NCBI GenBank assembly: GCA_030536995.1
Contig: JAUNOY010000011.1
Location: forward strand, 1-64,000
Origin: Eubacteriales bacterium
GTDB lineage: Bacteria > Bacillota > Clostridia > Lachnospirales > Lachnospiraceae
Direction of reading: 5' to 3'
Length of the DNA: 64,000 nt
This document shows, piece by piece, positions 26,534 through 35,367 of the stretch (position 1 is the first letter of the stretch; the number at the start of each line of letters is the position of its first letter). Made by a program: the position numbers and the translations under genes. The notes under the pieces are model-generated. The model did not search any database. It saw only the letters and a program-made list of their open reading frames with translations, and was not told where the DNA came from.

Positions 26534-28030
26534 ATGAATGTAAATCCTATAACAAGATTGGATTATCCAGATCTGGACGTAATCCGCGTAGAAGACACCT
26601 ATTATATGGTATCCACAACCATGCACTTTATGCCGGGCTGTGAGATTCTGCAGTCTTTTGATCTGGTGCACTGGGAGCATGTGACTTATGTCTATGAGAC
26701 GTTGGATCATACGGATGCGCAGCAACTGAAAAGCGGTCAGAATATTTACGGACAGGGCATGTGGGCAGCTTCCCTGCGCTATCATGAAGGCCGATTTTAT
26801 ATCTGCTTTGTGGCAAATGATACCCGTAAGACTTATTTGTATACTTCGGAAAAAATAGATGGTCCATGGAAAAAGCAGCTGATAGAAGGCTTTTATCATG
26901 ACGGCTCTTTATTATTTGATGAGGATGGCAGAAACTATATTGTATATGGAAATGATGAAATCTGGATTACAGAATTGAATGAAGATTTGACGGCACCAAA
27001 GAAGGACGGATTACATCGTCTTTTAGTCAGTGATCATAAGAACCCGGAGCTAGGCTATGAGGGTTCTCATATTCAAAAAATAAACGGCTATTATTATATT
27101 TTTCTGGTTCATTCCCTGAGAGACCGCTGGATGCGGACGGAAGCATGCTTTTACAGTGATTCTCTGGAAGGAGAATTCACGGGTGGAGATGTACTTTGTG
27201 ATGATCGTGGATATTGTGGACAGGGCGTGGCACAGGGAGGAATAGTGGATACGCCGGATGGAAAGTGGTATGCAATGCTGTTTCAGGATTCCGGAGCAGT
27301 TGGACGGATTCCTATTCTGCTTCCGGTTACCTGGAAGGATCATTTTCCGTTTTTTGGACAGAACGGACATGTGCCGGAAGAAATAGAGGTTCACAGTACC
27401 AGACCAGGATATGTTTATCAGCCATTAGTGGGAAGTGATGATTTCTGTAATGGGCTGCTTCCGCGCTGGCAGTTTAATCATGATCCAGATCCACGGTACT
27501 ATCATCTGGATGCATTGCAGGGAACCTATACAATTACAACACGGGAAGTTTGTACAGAGCTTACACAGGCAGTAAATACGCTTACGCAAAGGATGAGTTA
27601 TCCGTCCTGCGCAGCTGAGGTTACTGTTGATGCTTCTGCATTGAAAGAGGGCGATGTCGCAGGTTTGTGTGCGTTGCAGAGCTGTTATGCTGCAGTTGGC
27701 ATTACAAAACATCATGGAAAATATGAAGTCCTTATGCTGGATAAAAAAGAAGATGGTATATTGGATATGACGGAAGGAACTGTTGTTGAATCACACCAGA
27801 TGGATTTTCGTCTTGAAGCAGATTTCTGTAACATGAAGGATGAAGCACGCTGCTATTACCGGGTAAATAAGGGAGACTGGCTACCCATCGGAACCGTGCA
27901 TAAGCTGTACTTCAAACTGGATCATTTTACTGGTTGCCGGTTTGGTCTGTTCTGCTATGCGGCAGAGGAAACAGGAGGAAGTGCCTGCTTCCGGGATTTT
28001 AAGTATTATGATGTTGATGAAATCTCATAA
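26534..28030 (+). CDS. Glycoside hydrolase family 43 protein
   Basis: A 498-residue five-bladed beta-propeller glycosidase, probably a beta-xylosidase or alpha-arabinofuranosidase. The three family acids are in place: base Asp13 (YPDLDVIRV), Asp123 (YHDGSLLFDEDG) and acid Glu176 (YEGSHIQKINGYYYIF). A C-terminal beta-sandwich domain (about 310-495) of the kind fused to xylosidases follows. No signal peptide is seen, so it acts on imported oligosaccharides. AAAGGAA precedes the ATG. No transporter or regulator is adjacent; neighbours on both sides are remnants. Confidence 0.88.
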   Translation: MNVNPITRLDYPDLDVIRVEDTYYMVSTTMHFMPGCEILQSFDLVHWEHVTYVYETLDHTDAQQLKSGQNIYGQGMWAASLRYHEGRFYICFVANDTRKTYLYTSEKIDGPWKKQLIEGFYHDGSLLFDEDGRNYIVYGNDEIWITELNEDLTAPKKDGLHRLLVSDHKNPELGYEGSHIQKINGYYYIFLVHSLRDRWMRTEACFYSDSLEGEFTGGDVLCDDRGYCGQGVAQGGIVDTPDGKWYAMLFQDSGAVGRIPILLPVTWKDHFPFFGQNGHVPEEIEVHSTRPGYVYQPLVGSDDFCNGLLPRWQFNHDPDPRYYHLDALQGTYTITTREVCTELTQAVNTLTQRMSYPSCAAEVTVDASALKEGDVAGLCALQSCYAAVGITKHHGKYEVLMLDKKEDGILDMTEGTVVESHQMDFRLEADFCNMKDEARCYYRVNKGDWLPIGTVHKLYFKLDHFTGCRFGLFCYAAEETGGSACFRDFKYYDVDEIS

Positions 28031-28160
28031 AGATAGAACTGAATAAAATAAGTGTCGGAATTTACTCAAATTTTTCCTACTTTGAACATTGGTTTTTACA
28101 ACGGTATTGTATAGTGAAGCAAAGGAAAAACAAAACATGTTTCAGAGAGGAGAAACTATT

Positions 28161-28623
28161 ATGAGAATTAAGAGTATGATGAAGGGTATGCTTGCTGTTG
28201 TAATGGCAATGTCTATGGCAGCATGCTCCGGAGCACCTGCAGCATACCAGACTTCTTCTGAGTCACCGTCACCGGCACAGACAGAAAGTACAGCAGCAAC
28301 AGAGCAGGAAACAATCGTAACAGAAGTATCTGCAGAAATGCAGACGCAAGAAGAAACAGCAAAAGCACCGAAATATGTTTTCTGTTTATTGGTGATGGTA
28401 TGAGCTATCCCCAGTTTCAGGCAGCATCTGACTATCTTGGAGCAATAGCAGATGAAGATTATGTCAATGCACTTCCGAGCAATAGCTATGAAGACCGTGG
28501 AGGAGCAGTACTGGACGGACCGGAAGCAGGATACAAGGTTACCTATACACAGGCTGATGCAGAAGCAGTTACGGCTGAAGATGGAAGGGTTATTCTGATG
28601 GATGAGCATCTGGGTACTGATTA
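28161..28623 (+). pseudogene. Frameshifted alkaline-phosphatase-like lipoprotein
   Basis: From ATG 28161, with a GAGAGGAG site, a lipoprotein signal peptide with the lipobox AACSG is followed by a Ser/Thr/Glu/Gln-rich linker and then KYVF. One missing base near 28380 throws the frame; in the next frame the text resumes as IGDGMSYPQFQAASDYLGA, the metal/phosphate region of alkaline phosphatases. It runs to VILMDEHLGTD and a stop at 28621-28623, far short of the usual 450 or more residues, so the rest is deleted. Identity of the second half is less certain than that of the first. Confidence 0.7.
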
Positions 28624-29117
28624 AGAACGGCCTGTGCCAATTGTCTGTTCGGAGCAACATCTTTTTTTCTTCTTGTCATAGTGAGTGTGTTCATCCTTTT
28701 TTATCCTTTCCTGTTATCTTAACACACTCTGTGAAATGAACAAAGTGCGTAAGTTTTAAAATTTGATTTTTTCAACTTACACACTTTATTTTACACCCTC
28801 CCTTTGACAGATTTTCTGTTTACAATGATTAACCGAAGGGGGATTACTTTGAGTCTGGAATTACGGAATTATATGAAAACGAGGAAAACCTCATTTTAAC
28901 TTGTACTAAATCTTGACATAGGACCAACAGGAAGCATAGAACTTTTCTTCCCCAAATATCAGAAATTGCACCTACCCATTCTTTTATATTTTGTATTGCT
29001 TCCGTTTTTAGATGTCCTCATAAAATTAAAATTTTATGTCACTTTCCAGACCTCTAAAATCCCTTAAAATAAGGCTTTTCTCCACTTTTCAATTCCTAGA
29101 AAACTACTGCCAGATAA
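28624..29117. other. Intergenic region without a recognisable gene
   Basis: AT-rich DNA between the phosphatase remnant and the guaA terminator. A TTG-started 16-codon frame (about 28849-28899) has an AAGGGGG site and ends in a small GAGG/CCTC hairpin with a T-run. It may be the cut start of a lost regulator gene. Nothing else is supported. Confidence 0.4.
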
Positions 29118-29161
29118 GAAAAAAGACCCTGACAGTCTGGAAATTCCAGACCATCAAGGTC
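29118..29161 (-). terminator. guaA terminator
   Basis: Leftward reading gives GACC...GTCTGGAA/TTCCAGAC...GGTC, a long nested stem, followed by TTTTTTCTT. It lies about 110 bp beyond the guaA stop. Confidence 0.8.
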
Positions 29162-29270
29162 ATTCTTTATTCTAAATTGCTTTTCATGTTTTCACATGAT
29201 TTTTTTCATTTCACTGGCTGAAACTTTTGCCCTAAAACTGGATAAAAGCCTTTGCCCTGTGATATTCAAG

Positions 29271-30815
29271 CTACTCGAATTCAATCGTCGCCGGCGGTTT
29301 TCCCGTGCAGTCATAAAATACTCGATTGATGTGTTTTACTTCATTTACAATTCGGCTGGTGGCTTTGCCGATAACTTCCCATGGGATTTCGGCGCTTTCA
29401 GCGGTCATGAAGTCGGTGGTGGTTACGGCGCGCAGTGCCACAGCGTAGTCGTAGGTTCTTTCGTCACCCATAACGCCTACAGAGCGCATATTTGTAAGAG
29501 CTGCGAAATACTGTCCAATCTGTTTGTCCACACCTGCTTTGATGATTTCCTCACGCCAGATTGCATCTGCATCCTGAACCATTTTTACTTTTTCGGCAGT
29601 TACTTCACCGATGATTCGAATTCCAAGACCAGGTCCCGGGAATGGCTGTCTATAGACAAGATATTCCGGAATCCCCAGCTCCAGTCCTGCCTTGCGAACT
29701 TCATCCTTGAAAAGGTCACGCAGCGGCTCGATAATCTCTTTGAAATCTACATAATCCGGAAGTCCTCCTACATTATGATGGGATTTGATCACTGTAGATT
29801 CGCCGCCTACGCCGCTCTCCACAACATCCGGATAAATAGTTCCCTGTACCAGAAAATCTACTGCCCCGATTTTTTTCGCTTCTTCCTCAAATACACGGAT
29901 GAATTCCTCTCCGATAATCTTACGCTTGTCCTCCGGTTCTTCTACACCCTTCAGTTTCTCATAAAACCTTTCCTGCGCATTCACACGGATAAAGTTTAAG
30001 TCATACTGTCCGTCCGGTCCGAAAACAGCTTCCACTTCATCGCCTTCATTTTTTCGAAGAAGTCCGTGGTCTACAAATACACAGGTAAGCTGATTTCCGA
30101 CTGCTTTCGAAAGCATAACCGCAGCTACAGAAGAATCTACACCGCCGGAAAGCGCGCAGAGAACCTTTCCGTTCCCGACTTTTTCGCGAATCGCCTTGAT
30201 TGATTCTTCCACAAAGGAATCCATTTTCCAGTCTCCGGTACATCCACATACATGATAGACAAAATTAGAAAGCATCTTTTTACCTTCCTGTGTATGCAGC
30301 ACCTCCGGATGGAACTGGATTGCATAGAGCTTTTTATCCGGATTTTCTGCTGCTGCAACCGGACAGTCAGGCGTCCATGCACATACTCTGAAATCCGGCG
30401 CAATTTTTGATATATAATCATTGTGACTCATCCAGCAAATCGTCTTCTGAGACACATCTGTAAACAGCTTAGACTCTGTATCCACATTTACTTCTATTTT
30501 TCCATACTCACGTACAGGAGCTTTTTCCACCTTTCCGCCAAGAAGATGCATCATAAGCTGAGAACCGTAGCAAATACCCAGAATCGGGATTCCAAGTTCA
30601 AAAATCTCCTTTGCATAAGTCGGAGCGCCCTCTTCATAGCAACTGTTCGGTCCGCCTGTAAAAATAATTCCCTTCGGCTGAATCGCTTTAATTTTCTCTA
30701 TCTCTGTCTTGTAGGAGTAAATCTCACAGTAAACATTACATTCTCTGACACGACGGGCAATCAACTGATTGTACTGTCCGCCAAAATCAAGTACAACAAC
30801 TGTTTCTCTCTTCAT
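29271..30815 (-). CDS. guaA: GMP synthase (glutamine-hydrolysing)
   Basis: A 514-residue two-domain enzyme that converts XMP, ATP and glutamine to GMP. The class-I glutaminase domain is complete: nucleophile Cys82 in GICYGSQ and His169/Glu171 in FHPE. The synthetase domain has the PP-loop ALSGGVDSS, the [10 protein letters not shown] and [10 protein letters not shown] motifs and the C-terminal PATIEFE. Length is normal. This is the catalytically complete copy; the short paralogue at 7757-9049 lacks the glutaminase residues. No purine riboswitch is visible in the 5' region. GGAGGAAAC precedes the ATG. Confidence 0.97.
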   Translation of the reverse strand: MKRETVVVLDFGGQYNQLIARRVRECNVYCEIYSYKTEIEKIKAIQPKGIIFTGGPNSCYEEGAPTYAKEIFELGIPILGICYGSQLMMHLLGGKVEKAPVREYGKIEVNVDTESKLFTDVSQKTICWMSHNDYISKIAPDFRVCAWTPDCPVAAAENPDKKLYAIQFHPEVLHTQEGKKMLSNFVYHVCGCTGDWKMDSFVEESIKAIREKVGNGKVLCALSGGVDSSVAAVMLSKAVGNQLTCVFVDHGLLRKNEGDEVEAVFGPDGQYDLNFIRVNAQERFYEKLKGVEEPEDKRKIIGEEFIRVFEEEAKKIGAVDFLVQGTIYPDVVESGVGGESTVIKSHHNVGGLPDYVDFKEIIEPLRDLFKDEVRKAGLELGIPEYLVYRQPFPGPGLGIRIIGEVTAEKVKMVQDADAIWREEIIKAGVDKQIGQYFAALTNMRSVGVMGDERTYDYAVALRAVTTTDFMTAESAEIPWEVIGKATSRIVNEVKHINRVFYDCTGKPPATIEFE

Positions 30816-30928
30816 TATGTTTCCTCCTTAATTAATCATTCAATTTTTTCTGGTGCTCATTATAAAGTAAAGCAGAAATTTTTACAACAATTTTTTAAGT
30901 TATTCTCTATTTATTTTTAGAAGTTCTT

Positions 30929-31110
30929 TATAATTTTATCACTGTTTTTTCAAACCCTCCTCACAGTTTCCTCACAATTCTCCTGTATATTATTAAACAA
31001 ATAAAGCAAACGCCTATGAATCAGGCGTAAGCTTTTTAATCATATAGATACCATAACTTTTTTCTTTTTCATACTTAGCCGGGTTGATACGACCCGGCTC
31101 TCCTTCTGTT
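30929..31110 (+). promoter_or_regulatory. Duplicated promoter-hairpin leader, copy 1 (orphan)
   Basis: Two CTCACA half-sites (30960-30965, 30971-30976) are 11 bp apart, followed by TATATT (30986-30991) and the shared block AAACAAATAAAGCAAACGC. Next come a hairpin ACGCCT/AGGCGT (31010-31028) with a T-run, and a perfect 8-bp stem AGCCGGGT/ACCCGGCT (31077-31099). No ORF follows before copy 2. It may specify a short RNA or be the relic of a duplicated gene's leader. Confidence 0.55.
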
Positions 31111-31225
31111 TTGGGAAGATTATTTCTATTTCAGGCGTCTTCTGCATATAATATTTTTGCGAAAAAATACAGATTTCCAAAGTAGCTTTTAATCTCAAAA
31201 ACTATAGTTTAGTTTATAACTTTTT

Positions 31226-31386
31226 TAGAATTTAATCATTATTTTTTCAAAAGTTGCTCACAGTTTCCTCACAATTAGCGTGTATATTAATAAACAAATA
31301 AAGCAAACGCTTTATTTTAAAATAAAACTTTTTCTTTTTCATACCAGCCGGGTCAATACGACCCGGCTCTCCTTCCAAATAGGAGG
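31226..31386 (+). promoter_or_regulatory. Duplicated promoter-hairpin leader, copy 2, in front of the 31.4-kb gene
   Basis: Same order as copy 1: CTCACA at 31257-31262 and 31268-31273 (11 bp apart), TATATT at 31283-31288, the shared AAACAAATAAAGCAAACGC block, a TTTATTTTAAAATAAA palindrome (31311-31326), CTTTTTCTTTTTCATA, then the 8-bp stem AGCCGGGT/ACCCGGCT (31346-31368). The CTCCT after the stem can pair with the AGGAG of the ribosome site at 31381-31386. The 11-bp phasing is that of OmpR/PhoB-type response regulators; this is inference. Confidence 0.6.
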
Positions 31387-31392
31387 TATTCT

Positions 31393-31668
31393 TTGAATAA
31401 TATCGCGAATTCCGATATTCATCGGAACCAGTTCCCTTACACCAGAGAAATTCATCTTTACAATAAAGACAAAACACTGCTTTTCTGTATTCCTGATGGA
31501 GGATTTATACAGTTATTATATGAAAATGGAGAATATACCTGCGCGCTTTGCCGCTGGCTGGATGATAGCCACACTGAAATAAACGGCCAGAAATTTCATA
31601 ATTACAGCTTCGCAGAACAAATGAAAAAAAGCGGAATATATCCTTGTCCACTGCCATTTTACCGATAA
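31393..31668 (+). CDS. Small hypothetical protein (91 aa), TTG start
   Basis: A 91-residue soluble protein starting at TTG, 6 bp after a consensus AGGAGG. It has a compact, mixed alpha/beta composition (IHLYNKDKTLLFCIPDGGF, then GEYTCALCRWLDD with a CALC pair) and ends IYPCPLPFYR. I do not recognise the family. It is alone on its strand, driven by the second leader copy, and closed by a terminator shared with the convergent nitroreductase. The strong site and elaborate leader suggest a real, regulated gene. Confidence 0.7.
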   Translation: MNNIANSDIHRNQFPYTREIHLYNKDKTLLFCIPDGGFIQLLYENGEYTCALCRWLDDSHTEINGQKFHNYSFAEQMKKSGIYPCPLPFYR

Positions 31669-31670
31669 AA

Positions 31671-31709
31671 AGCTCCCGCCTGCAGCAATATTTTCTGCAG
31701 GCAGAAGCT
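31671..31709. terminator. Bidirectional terminator
   Basis: AGCT-CC-GCCTGCAG paired with CTGCAGGC-AGCT around a short loop between two convergent genes. Confidence 0.75.
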
Positions 31710-31733
31710 CTGTATACGGTCCCAGAACCTTCC

Positions 31734-32465
31734 TTATTTATTTGTGAAATTCTTCAGATATTCTTCGACAGACCTTGTCATCTCTCTGGAAAATTCCGAA
31801 TTATATTTTCGGTTACAGAATCTTTGACACCAGCCCTCGAAATCACCATTTGGATATTCGTTGGAGAACATAACCTGAAGCTCTTCTTTGCTTCTTCGAT
31901 GATAAACGTTGGTCTGTACAATATCCTCCAATTTGCACCGTTGAGGTTTTTTGCGGTTTTTCTGCTGCTCTGTAGGGAATCCAAATACCAGCATAGCCGC
32001 AGGGAAAACATACTCCGGAAGATTCAGCATCTCCCTGTGTTTTTCACAGTTTTCCATAACATCCCCAATATAACAGGAGCCAATCCCCAGACTCCAGGCA
32101 GCCGTCACTGCATTCTGGGCTGCAATACAGGTATCGCTTACTGCAAGCATCAGATCGCCAACTCCGGGCTTTCTCGGCTGCGCTCCGCCTGCCGCAAAAA
32201 CATCGTACCATTTTTGAAAATCCGCGCAAAAAACAAGAACCATAGGAGCTTTTGCAATAAATGGCTGATTATCACAGGTAACCGACATCTGCTGTTTCAA
32301 CTCTTCATCTGTAATGTCTAAAATTGTATATAACTGCTGATTTCCAGCCGTCGGCGCTTCCATTGCAGCCATCAGAATTTCTCTTTTCTGATCCTCTGTA
32401 ATTATCTGTTCTGTAAATACACGAACCGATTTTCTGTCATACAATGACCGAATAACTTCATTCAT
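31734..32465 (-). CDS. Nitroreductase family protein
   Basis: A flavin-dependent oxidoreductase of about 243 residues. The FMN-binding start SLYDRKSVRVFTEQ, the EAPTAGNQQLYTILD segment, and AWSLGIGSCYIGDV are typical; a Cys-rich tail (GWCQRFCNRKY) is as in Clostridia homologues. The frame is open from 32519 and overlaps the upstream gene there, but GAGGAGA lies 7 bp before the ATG at 32465, which is preferred. The physiological substrate is unknown. It follows the 327-residue protein and may share its transcript. Confidence 0.9.
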   Translation of the reverse strand: MNEVIRSLYDRKSVRVFTEQIITEDQKREILMAAMEAPTAGNQQLYTILDITDEELKQQMSVTCDNQPFIAKAPMVLVFCADFQKWYDVFAAGGAQPRKPGVGDLMLAVSDTCIAAQNAVTAAWSLGIGSCYIGDVMENCEKHREMLNLPEYVFPAAMLVFGFPTEQQKNRKKPQRCKLEDIVQTNVYHRRSKEELQVMFSNEYPNGDFEGWCQRFCNRKYNSEFSREMTRSVEEYLKNFTNK

Positions 32466-32505
32466 TTTCGTTCTCCTCATCTTACTTTTACGCGTATAAG
32501 GCCTG

Positions 32506-33489
32506 TTATTTTTCTGCAAAATACGTTTCCAGTTCCACTCTTCTGTTCAGTATTCCCTTTTTCCACACCATCAAGTACACCTTAAATTCAATGGAATCCC
32601 TTGCATATACGAAAGGTTCTTCCCGCAAAATACAGCAATCTTTCCCTTCTTTATATAACTGTTTTTGACGTTTCTCCGCCCGCAACATAACTTCCTTATA
32701 TTTTTTATCTTCATCTCCAAATGATCTGTTTTCATATTCGGAAGCTCCTGTTATAATCCATTTCGTAAGAATATCTACAACCTTTTTATGGCTGTTTCTA
32801 TGCAACATACGGGCAATTTTTTTTGCATTTCCAATTCTCCCGGAACACTGATACTTTTTTAAGGCTCTTATCATCCTTTTATCTTCTGCCTCTTTTGCAA
32901 GGATAAGCATCATTTCAAAAGCCTCTTTTGTCACAGTCCATTCATCTCCATCTGTGACTAGATACTTAGATGAAACTGCCGAATAACAGCAATAATTCAG
33001 CGGCGGAAATTTAGCAAGCACAACCAGTTTTTTCTCCACATCGTTGCAGTATTTCTCACCCAGATAAATATATTTATCCCTGAGAATCGATATTTTATAT
33101 TCTATCTGACGTAAATACTCGTATCCTTTTACCCAGAAATGACCTGTTTCTCCATAATTATAAAGATTCACCTCCAGAGAAAGCTGTTCAAAAAACAGAG
33201 TAAAAACAGAACTTCCCTGATGAATAATCAGCGCATATCCCGTTTCATCCTCTTCCAGAAATGCCTGAATTTCACCTTCATATTCTTTATTATAAGTCCC
33301 TGTCATTCTGGCATTCTCGAATACAAGAAAGCTCTCTACCGCATCGTTCATAAGGTAAACCAGCCAAAATCCCTCTTCCAGAAGTTCGAACTGATTCAGT
33401 TCTATCAGTTCTTTCAGCTTCTCAAATTCATCCGGCAGACCTTTATGATACCCCGATAAAATCTGTTCATACTCCTGTTCTTTCCTCAT
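32506..33489 (-). CDS. Hypothetical protein (327 aa)
   Basis: A soluble, charged protein with aromatic-rich strands in the first half (GFWLVYLMNDAVESFLVFEN, then GYALIIHQGSSVFTLFFEQL) and a helical, basic second half. It may belong to the DUF3878 family, but I am not certain. No catalytic motif is visible. It lies 71 bp downstream of mgtE and 40 bp upstream of the nitroreductase start on the same strand, so an operon is possible. Confidence 0.72.
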   Translation of the reverse strand: MRKEQEYEQILSGYHKGLPDEFEKLKELIELNQFELLEEGFWLVYLMNDAVESFLVFENARMTGTYNKEYEGEIQAFLEEDETGYALIIHQGSSVFTLFFEQLSLEVNLYNYGETGHFWVKGYEYLRQIEYKISILRDKYIYLGEKYCNDVEKKLVVLAKFPPLNYCCYSAVSSKYLVTDGDEWTVTKEAFEMMLILAKEAEDKRMIRALKKYQCSGRIGNAKKIARMLHRNSHKKVVDILTKWIITGASEYENRSFGDEDKKYKEVMLRAEKRQKQLYKEGKDCCILREEPFVYARDSIEFKVYLMVWKKGILNRRVELETYFAEK

Positions 33490-33560
33490 AGTTGTCCTTC
33501 CTTCAGAGCCTGTTCACAGCCCTCTCGCCAAAAGGCATTTAACATTTAAAAAGAAATTTT

Positions 33561-34958
33561 TCAGCCAATATGCATCATTTTAATCAGCATAATCCATGTC
33601 AGTCCATAATACGCAACAACTGCCACAAGGTCATTGACCGTAGTAATCAGCGGACCGGAAGCAACTGCCGGATCCACTCCCGCCTGTTTGAAAAACAGCG
33701 GAATCACTGTTCCTACAAGGCTGGAAACAAGCATTGCCGTAAGAAGTGCAATTCCAATACAACCCGAAATCGCAAACGCCATGCCCGGCGCCATATTTTT
33801 AAACAACATGATATATACTCCGATTCCTGCAAAGGAAAGTGTCCCCAGAATAAGACCATTGGTGAAACCTACGCGAATCTCTTTCCCAACCAGTTTCATT
33901 TTCTGTTTACCTGTAAGCTGTTCATCCATGAGTACACGAATTGTTACCGCCAGTGACTGAGTTCCTACATTTCCTGCCATATCAAGAATCAGAGACTGGA
34001 AACAGATAATAATCGTAAGTTGCGCCACGACTTTCTCAAAAACTCCAACAACACTTGATACAAGAAGTCCCAGACCAAGAAGCAGAACAAGCCACGGAAG
34101 GCGCTTTTTTACGCTTTCCCGAACAGGCTCTTCCAGGTCTTCCTCTGCAGTCAGACCTGCCAGCATGGCATAGTCTTCTCCCATTTCCTCGTCTACAACC
34201 TCTACCATATCCTGCGCTGTAATGACTCCAAGAATATGGTTATCATCGGAAAGAACCGGTATAGATTCCTCAGAATAATCCTTCAGGACCTCCAGACAGT
34301 CATCTATCTTTTCATCCGCATAAACATATGGATATGCAGTCACAATAATGTCCTCCAGATTTGTTCCTTCTCTTGCAAGAATCAAGCTTTTCAGACTGAT
34401 TGCCCCATAATAGATCTGTTTTTCATCCAATACATAGATCATTGAAATATTATCATGTTCCGCTGCCTGAGCAACCACCGAATTCATAGCTTCTTTTATA
34501 GAAGCGTTACAACAAAGTGATACAAAATTGGTAGTCATCCTGCTTGCAATTTCATCTTCATCGTAGGAAGCAAGCATCTGAAGTTTTTTTCTTGCATCAG
34601 GCTCCATAAGTTCCACCCATGCTTTTTTCCGCTGAGTATCTGTTCTTTTCAAAATATCTACGGCTTCATCGGGCTCCATATTTGCAAGAATTTCCGCTGC
34701 TTTTTTCAAATCCAGTTCTGCCAGATATTTCTCTGCATCGTCTGTATATTCCAGCAGCTCTGATAAATCTCTGACGTCCATCAGACGATACAGACTTTCG
34801 CGCTCTTTTCTTTCCAGAATTTCAAGAACTTCTCCAAGATCTTTTGCGTGATATTCCTTCAGTCTGTCTCCGATTACTTTCGGAGAATCTTTGCTTCTGA
34901 TAATGTTTAAAATTTCCTGCTCATAATTCAGTTTGATTTTTTCATTTTCTGCTCTCAT
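33561..34958 (-). CDS. mgtE: Magnesium transporter MgtE
   Basis: A 465-residue Mg2+ channel. An N-terminal superhelical MgtE_N domain (about 30-135, with LANMEPDEAVDILKR) is followed by two CBS domains (about 140-265) that sense cytosolic Mg2+. The linker helix leads to five transmembrane helices (about 290-460), with PWLVLLLGLGL at the first and GNVGTQSLA, ASGPLITTVNDL at the pore. Length is normal. The upstream region holds a terminator hairpin before the ribosome site and a small ORF, suggesting attenuation control rather than a standard Mg2+ riboswitch. Confidence 0.95.
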   Translation of the reverse strand: MRAENEKIKLNYEQEILNIIRSKDSPKVIGDRLKEYHAKDLGEVLEILERKERESLYRLMDVRDLSELLEYTDDAEKYLAELDLKKAAEILANMEPDEAVDILKRTDTQRKKAWVELMEPDARKKLQMLASYDEDEIASRMTTNFVSLCCNASIKEAMNSVVAQAAEHDNISMIYVLDEKQIYYGAISLKSLILAREGTNLEDIIVTAYPYVYADEKIDDCLEVLKDYSEESIPVLSDDNHILGVITAQDMVEVVDEEMGEDYAMLAGLTAEEDLEEPVRESVKKRLPWLVLLLGLGLLVSSVVGVFEKVVAQLTIIICFQSLILDMAGNVGTQSLAVTIRVLMDEQLTGKQKMKLVGKEIRVGFTNGLILGTLSFAGIGVYIMLFKNMAPGMAFAISGCIGIALLTAMLVSSLVGTVIPLFFKQAGVDPAVASGPLITTVNDLVAVVAYYGLTWIMLIKMMHIG

Positions 34959-34978
34959 ATGTTACCTCCTTTTCCACA

Positions 34979-35003
34979 CCAAAAAGACCTGTTTCACACA
35001 GGT
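34979..35003 (-). terminator. Terminator/attenuator in the mgtE leader
   Basis: Leftward: ACCTGT-gtgaa-ACAGGT followed by CTTTTTGG, ending about 15 bp before the mgtE ribosome site. It would stop transcription entering mgtE unless the hairpin is prevented. A 53-codon frame without a ribosome site (34994-35155) has its TGA inside the loop. Confidence 0.65.
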
Positions 35004-35195
35004 ATATACAAGTGACAAATACAGACACCGGTATCCATATAGAAACACCTGCTGCATTTTGCAACAAGGCATACTATCCCCGTATCCGCGCTTTTGTGTA
35101 CCATCTGTACACCATTCTTCGGTTGTGTTATGGATTCTTCTATGCAGAAACGCATTATGAACAGTTTAGGATTTCAAAGAATTTCTGATTATTTA

Positions 35196-35300
35196 TTACG
35201 CAAAAACAGATGAAACACTGTTTTTTGTACCTTCTTCATATCCGCTGTCTGTGCGTTTATGCATATATGAACTTCGCCCACAATAATCACAGCCTTCCAT
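35196..35300 (-). CDS. Small Cys-containing ORF (34 aa) upstream of mgtE
   Basis: ATG at 35300 with AGAGGTG six bases upstream, ending TAA at 35196. The product begins MEGCDYCGRSSY, with a CxxC pair at residues 4 and 7, and has a charged, Ser-rich rest. It lies in the 409-bp gap between the 85-residue protein and mgtE, on the mgtE strand. It could be a leader peptide for mgtE or an independent small metal-binding protein. I recognise no family. Confidence 0.5.
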   Translation of the reverse strand: MEGCDYCGRSSYMHKRTDSGYEEGTKNSVSSVFA

Positions 35301-35367
35301 CTGTTTCACCTCTCTTTTCTAATTTGATTTTTTTTATTCTAACATAAGGCTCTTCGTTTATGCAAGC

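Noticed and set aside
28849-28899. 16-codon TTG ORF with AAGGGGG site
   Set aside because: Very short; the product cannot be recognised. A TTGACA lies upstream, but no -10 box at proper spacing could be found.
29196-29999. Long open frame on the plus strand opposite guaA
   Set aside because: It is antisense to a highly conserved gene and has no family features; codon structure follows guaA.
30816-31000. Purine or other riboswitch upstream of guaA
   Set aside because: No conserved purine-aptamer loops (TATA..., ...CCTAATGATATGG-like) are present in the minus-strand leader; the region is plain AT-rich DNA.
34959-35367. M-box (ykoK) Mg2+ riboswitch before mgtE
   Set aside because: The conserved M-box blocks (GTTAGGTGAGGCTC and the following pairing segments) are not found on the minus strand; only a short ORF and a terminator are seen.
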